A DNA stretch of 22,832 bases from assembly GCA_002396205.1 (NCBI GenBank), contig DGXB01000008.1, positions 1-22,832 on the forward strand, written 5' to 3'. Shown here in pieces: positions 21,757 through 22,832 of this stretch (position 1 is the stretch's first letter; every line of letters begins with the position of its first letter). Both the position numbers and the translations under genes were made by a program. This stretch comes from Bacteroidales bacterium UBA4243 (GTDB lineage: Bacteria; Bacteroidota; Bacteroidia; Bacteroidales; F082). The notes beneath the pieces are model-generated. The model did no database searches. It had not been told where the DNA came from and saw nothing but the letters and a program-made list of their open reading frames with translations.

Positions 21757-21934
21757 TTTTTGCCATGAAAGCCACAACCATAGAAAGGGGATTTGAAATC
21801 CCCATACTCACCGCCAGCGAATTGCAAATTCGCTGGAACGGGGGACTCTTTTGCCATGAAAGCCACTGCCATAAAAAGGGATTGCAAATCACCACACTCG
21901 ACACCAGCGAGAATTGCAAATTCGCTGGAACGGA
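21757..21934. repeat. two tandem copies of a composite palindromic repeat
   Basis: Unit 1 (21757-21847) and unit 2 (21848-21934) both start with TTTTGCCATGAAAGCCAC and end with a hairpin that reads CCAGCGAATT-GCA-AATTCGCTGG. The hairpin is exact at 21814-21836. It carries two extra bases at 21904-21928. Each unit also has an inner dyad, GGGGATTTGAAATCCCC (21787-21803) in unit 1 and a decayed version near 21878-21892 in unit 2. A third partial start is seen at 21736-21750. On the minus strand it gives open frames with repeated VAFMAK and NLQFA words; I take these as translated repeat, not genes. Confidence 0.85.
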
Positions 21935-21950
21935 TAATAAGAAGAGGAAA

Positions 21951-22832
21951 ATGAAAAAGACATCATTTTTATTACTACTATTATTGCCTGTTGCGCAAAT
22001 TTATGGACAGGTTGAGGTTACTGTCCATAACAATAAATCTCAAAATAAAGGATTGTTTATTAGTGAGACTCCTTCTATTGTAGAAGACACTTTTAGAGTT
22101 TTATCTATTCAATCACTAAACAAAAAGGAACACTCATGTGAAGATAGTAAGTGGAACGAAACATATATTATTCATATTGAAAACGAAGATGGAATATTTG
22201 TTTTGCTATCGCCTTCTACTACTGGAATAACATATAAAAATGAGATAAAAGTATCCGACTCATGCTTTTTAAAAATAAAGCCGTATAATAACCATGATTA
22301 TTATCCGAAGCATGGTACATTTGACAGCTTTTTTATACATGAGGTTTGTTATAAATTGGATTATGGTAGATTATGGTTCCAAAACATTTACACAACAGAA
22401 AATCTAGACGGACTTTACTTAGTTACAGATTCAAAAAATAAGGGGGATTACGAAACCATTAGAATGGGTTGTAAGATAGGAACAAACTATATCATTCAAG
22501 AGGTGGTATATGGTTATCCAGAGGTTTATCCCATTCCATTTGCCTGTTGCTTAAGGTTGAAAACAGATTATGATTTATATTACGTAGCAGATGAGGATTT
22601 TCTAATAAATGCGATTGCTGCTGACTCCATTAATTTAGATTCCCTAACTTATTTGGTTCCACATTATAGTAATTGGGAAATATTTGATTCTGTGCAAAAT
22701 AAGTATGTATACCGAGTTTGTTTTTCGCAACATTTGGATAATCTTATGACCATGGATAATACCGAAGTGTATAAAATAGGAGGCAAGTATTATGCGATAA
22801 AAAAGATTCGGTATGCGTATTTGGACAACATC
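21951..22832 (+). CDS. secreted hypothetical protein, 3' end outside window
   Basis: The frame opens at the ATG at 21951 and stays open for 294 codons to the last base, so the C-terminus is missing. A signal peptide is clear: MKKTSFLLLLLLPVAQIYG, with cleavage before QVEVTV. An AGAGGAAA ribosome-binding site precedes the start. No domain is recognised. The mature part is rich in Tyr, Asp and Asn and has scattered Cys residues, and no membrane segments are seen after the signal peptide. The DNA is strongly AT-rich (about a third GC in a sampled 60-base line), unlike the housekeeping genes, which suggests horizontal transfer or a fast-evolving surface protein. A T9SS tail may lie beyond the window; this cannot be seen. 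Confidence 0.8.
   Translation, partial: MKKTSFLLLLLLPVAQIYGQVEVTVHNNKSQNKGLFISETPSIVEDTFRVLSIQSLNKKEHSCEDSKWNETYIIHIENEDGIFVLLSPSTTGITYKNEIKVSDSCFLKIKPYNNHDYYPKHGTFDSFFIHEVCYKLDYGRLWFQNIYTTENLDGLYLVTDSKNKGDYETIRMGCKIGTNYIIQEVVYGYPEVYPIPFACCLRLKTDYDLYYVADEDFLINAIAADSINLDSLTYLVPHYSNWEIFDSVQNKYVYRVCFSQHLDNLMTMDNTEVYKIGGKYYAIKKIRYAYLDNI

Noticed and set aside
21618..21919. Two minus-strand open frames of 87 and 89 codons over the repeats at the right end
   Set aside because: They are translations of the palindromic repeat (recurring VAFMAK and NLQFA words), partly antisense to the toxin gene.
21135..21935. A shared 10-mer, TGGAACGGAT, at 21135-21144 and 21926-21935, as possible insertion-site repeats flanking the toxin-antitoxin segment
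   Set aside because: The match is short, the second copy is part of the palindromic repeat unit, and no recombinase or other boundary feature supports it.

Overview
The window looks like chromosomal DNA from a Bacteroidota bacterium, probably order Bacteroidales. The evidence is threefold: protein types typical of the phylum (a fused SecDF, a DUF4290 protein next to MurA, a long-form PurM, T9SS-type C-terminal sorting domains); promoter boxes of the Bacteroidota form TTTG-N20-TAnnTTTG; and abundant short palindromic repeats between genes. Genus or species cannot be resolved by reading alone. Most genes are moderately GC-rich. Two secreted hypothetical proteins (1595-2941 and 21951 to the end) are visibly AT-richer.

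Layout. Positions 1-4896 (+) hold the tail of lemA, then purM, an AT-rich secreted T9SS-cargo protein, prfA and pyrF. All are tightly spaced and end at a strong bidirectional terminator (4957-4991). On the minus strand, 5012-7054 is a secreted Omp28-like thioredoxin-fold T9SS cargo protein, and 7175-10384 is the SecDF translocon subunit with its own promoter and terminator. At 10567-12806 lies a two-gene ABC exporter of NatAB type with overlapping genes. At 12959-14906 are dnaJ and grpE, the co-chaperones of DnaK. At 14997-16328 is an AAA_14/DUF4143 ATPase whose promoter is partly built from a 33-bp tandem repeat. From 16508 to 20947 come murA, a DUF4290 gene and a PcrA/UvrD helicase, also on the minus strand. 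On the plus strand, 21185-21693 is a YafQ-type toxin-antitoxin pair with a convincing promoter. It is followed by two copies of a composite palindromic repeat and the start of a secreted AT-rich protein that runs off the window.

Function. The plus-strand block on the left couples purine and pyrimidine synthesis with translation termination. SecDF drives export of the two signal-peptide/T9SS proteins. DnaJ/GrpE serve protein folding, MurA starts peptidoglycan synthesis, and PcrA serves DNA repair. Accessory material is confined to the AAA ATPase, the toxin-antitoxin pair, the AT-rich secreted proteins and six kinds of extragenic repeat.

I found no tRNA, rRNA, CRISPR array, transposase or phage gene. 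I saw no clear new multi-gene defence or biosynthetic system. The best leads are the repeat-derived promoter in front of the ATPase, the unrecognised antitoxin paired with a YafQ toxin, the Asp-for-Cys MurA, and the AT-rich secreted gene lodged between purM and prfA.
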